The translations under genes and the position numbers were made by a program. Shown one piece after another: positions 50,233 through 50,368 of a stretch of 50,368 nucleotides of DNA. The DNA comes from Gammaproteobacteria bacterium. Lineage in GTDB: Bacteria > Pseudomonadota > Gammaproteobacteria > Competibacterales > Competibacteraceae. The notes beneath the pieces are model-generated. The model was not told the origin of the DNA, did no database searches, and saw only the letters and a program-made list of their open reading frames with translations. The stretch spans positions 1-50,368 of the forward strand of contig JADLEK010000055.1 in the NCBI GenBank assembly GCA_020846135.1, written 5' to 3'. Each line of letters starts with the position of its first letter. The stretch's first letter is position 1.

Positions 50233-50368
50233 GGCTAAAGGTTGAAGGCTAAAGGCTAAAGGCTAAAGGCTAAAGGCTAAAGGCTAAAGGCTAAAGGCTA
50301 AAGGCTAAAGGCTAAAGGCTAAAGGCTAAAGGCTAAAGGCTAAAGGCTAAAGGCTAAAGGCTAAAGGC
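50233..50368. repeat. Heptamer tandem array GGCTAAA, runs off the window
   Basis: It begins with GGCTAAA (50233) and a variant GGTTGAA (50240), then has 17 perfect GGCTAAA units from 50247 and a partial GGC at the window edge. It starts 7 bases upstream of the permease start codon on the minus strand. Total length is unknown. Confidence 0.97.

Overview
The window looks like chromosome of a GC-rich gammaproteobacterium. The rph-rdgB-hemW, ftsY-rpoH, engB-cytochrome c4-dsbA and murB, lon, polA and suhB genes are all of gammaproteobacterial type, and System II (ResB/CcsA) cytochrome c maturation fits a respiratory, probably environmental lineage. A relative of Candidatus Competibacter/Contendobacter is my guess only; no rRNA or tRNA is present to test it.

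Layout. 1-240: 3' end of an ISL3-type transposase and a terminator. 275-4774: yicC, divergent from rph-rdgB, then an inverted two-repeat protein gene of unknown function and hemW. 4892-9909: a SRPBCC protein, a small membrane protein with internal repeats, larB, a stand-alone atpC abutting polA. 10056-13445: ferredoxin, cnoX, ftsY, and rpoH behind a sigma-70-like promoter overlapped by a CIRCE operator. 13468-17187: murB, lon and a 9-bp minisatellite. 17215-17997: an exported pentapeptide-repeat protein.

18128-23990 is the accessory highlight, a compact RiPP-type locus. It holds an NHLP-leader precursor with an 11-residue core, a radical SAM/SPASM maturase and a DUF2332 protein on the + strand. 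Facing them on the - strand are a sulfotransferase, a small terpene-cyclase-like protein with a DXDDTA motif, an unknown protein, and a start-less open frame coupled to that last gene. I know of no characterised pathway with this combination.

24105-33781 returns to housekeeping: an orphan NuoM-like protein, ycgL, engB, cytochrome c4, resB-ccsA, dsbA, an EEP-family phosphodiesterase, a BadI-like hydrolase, and the end of a cysE-iscU-iscA operon. 35068-35150 is a GGTTAAA heptamer array. 35169-40825 holds a SpoIIE phosphatase/HATPase sensor, suhB, a di-haem peroxidase with a broken cytochrome b561 gene behind it, and pspA. 40850-44767 holds a transglutaminase, an ATP-grasp/alpha-E fusion and a lone cyclic-nucleotide-binding domain. 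45233-47395 holds a DUF697 GTPase, a DUF3301 protein and a second lone CNB protein. 47417-50225 is an ABC transporter with a CC/CPFC membrane protein, preceded by a GGCTAAA array that runs off the window.

Three tandem arrays (one 9-mer, two related 7-mers) and several palindromic repeats, one lying in frame inside polA, show a genome rich in short repeats. All domain and family calls rest on motif recognition by eye; no database search was possible.
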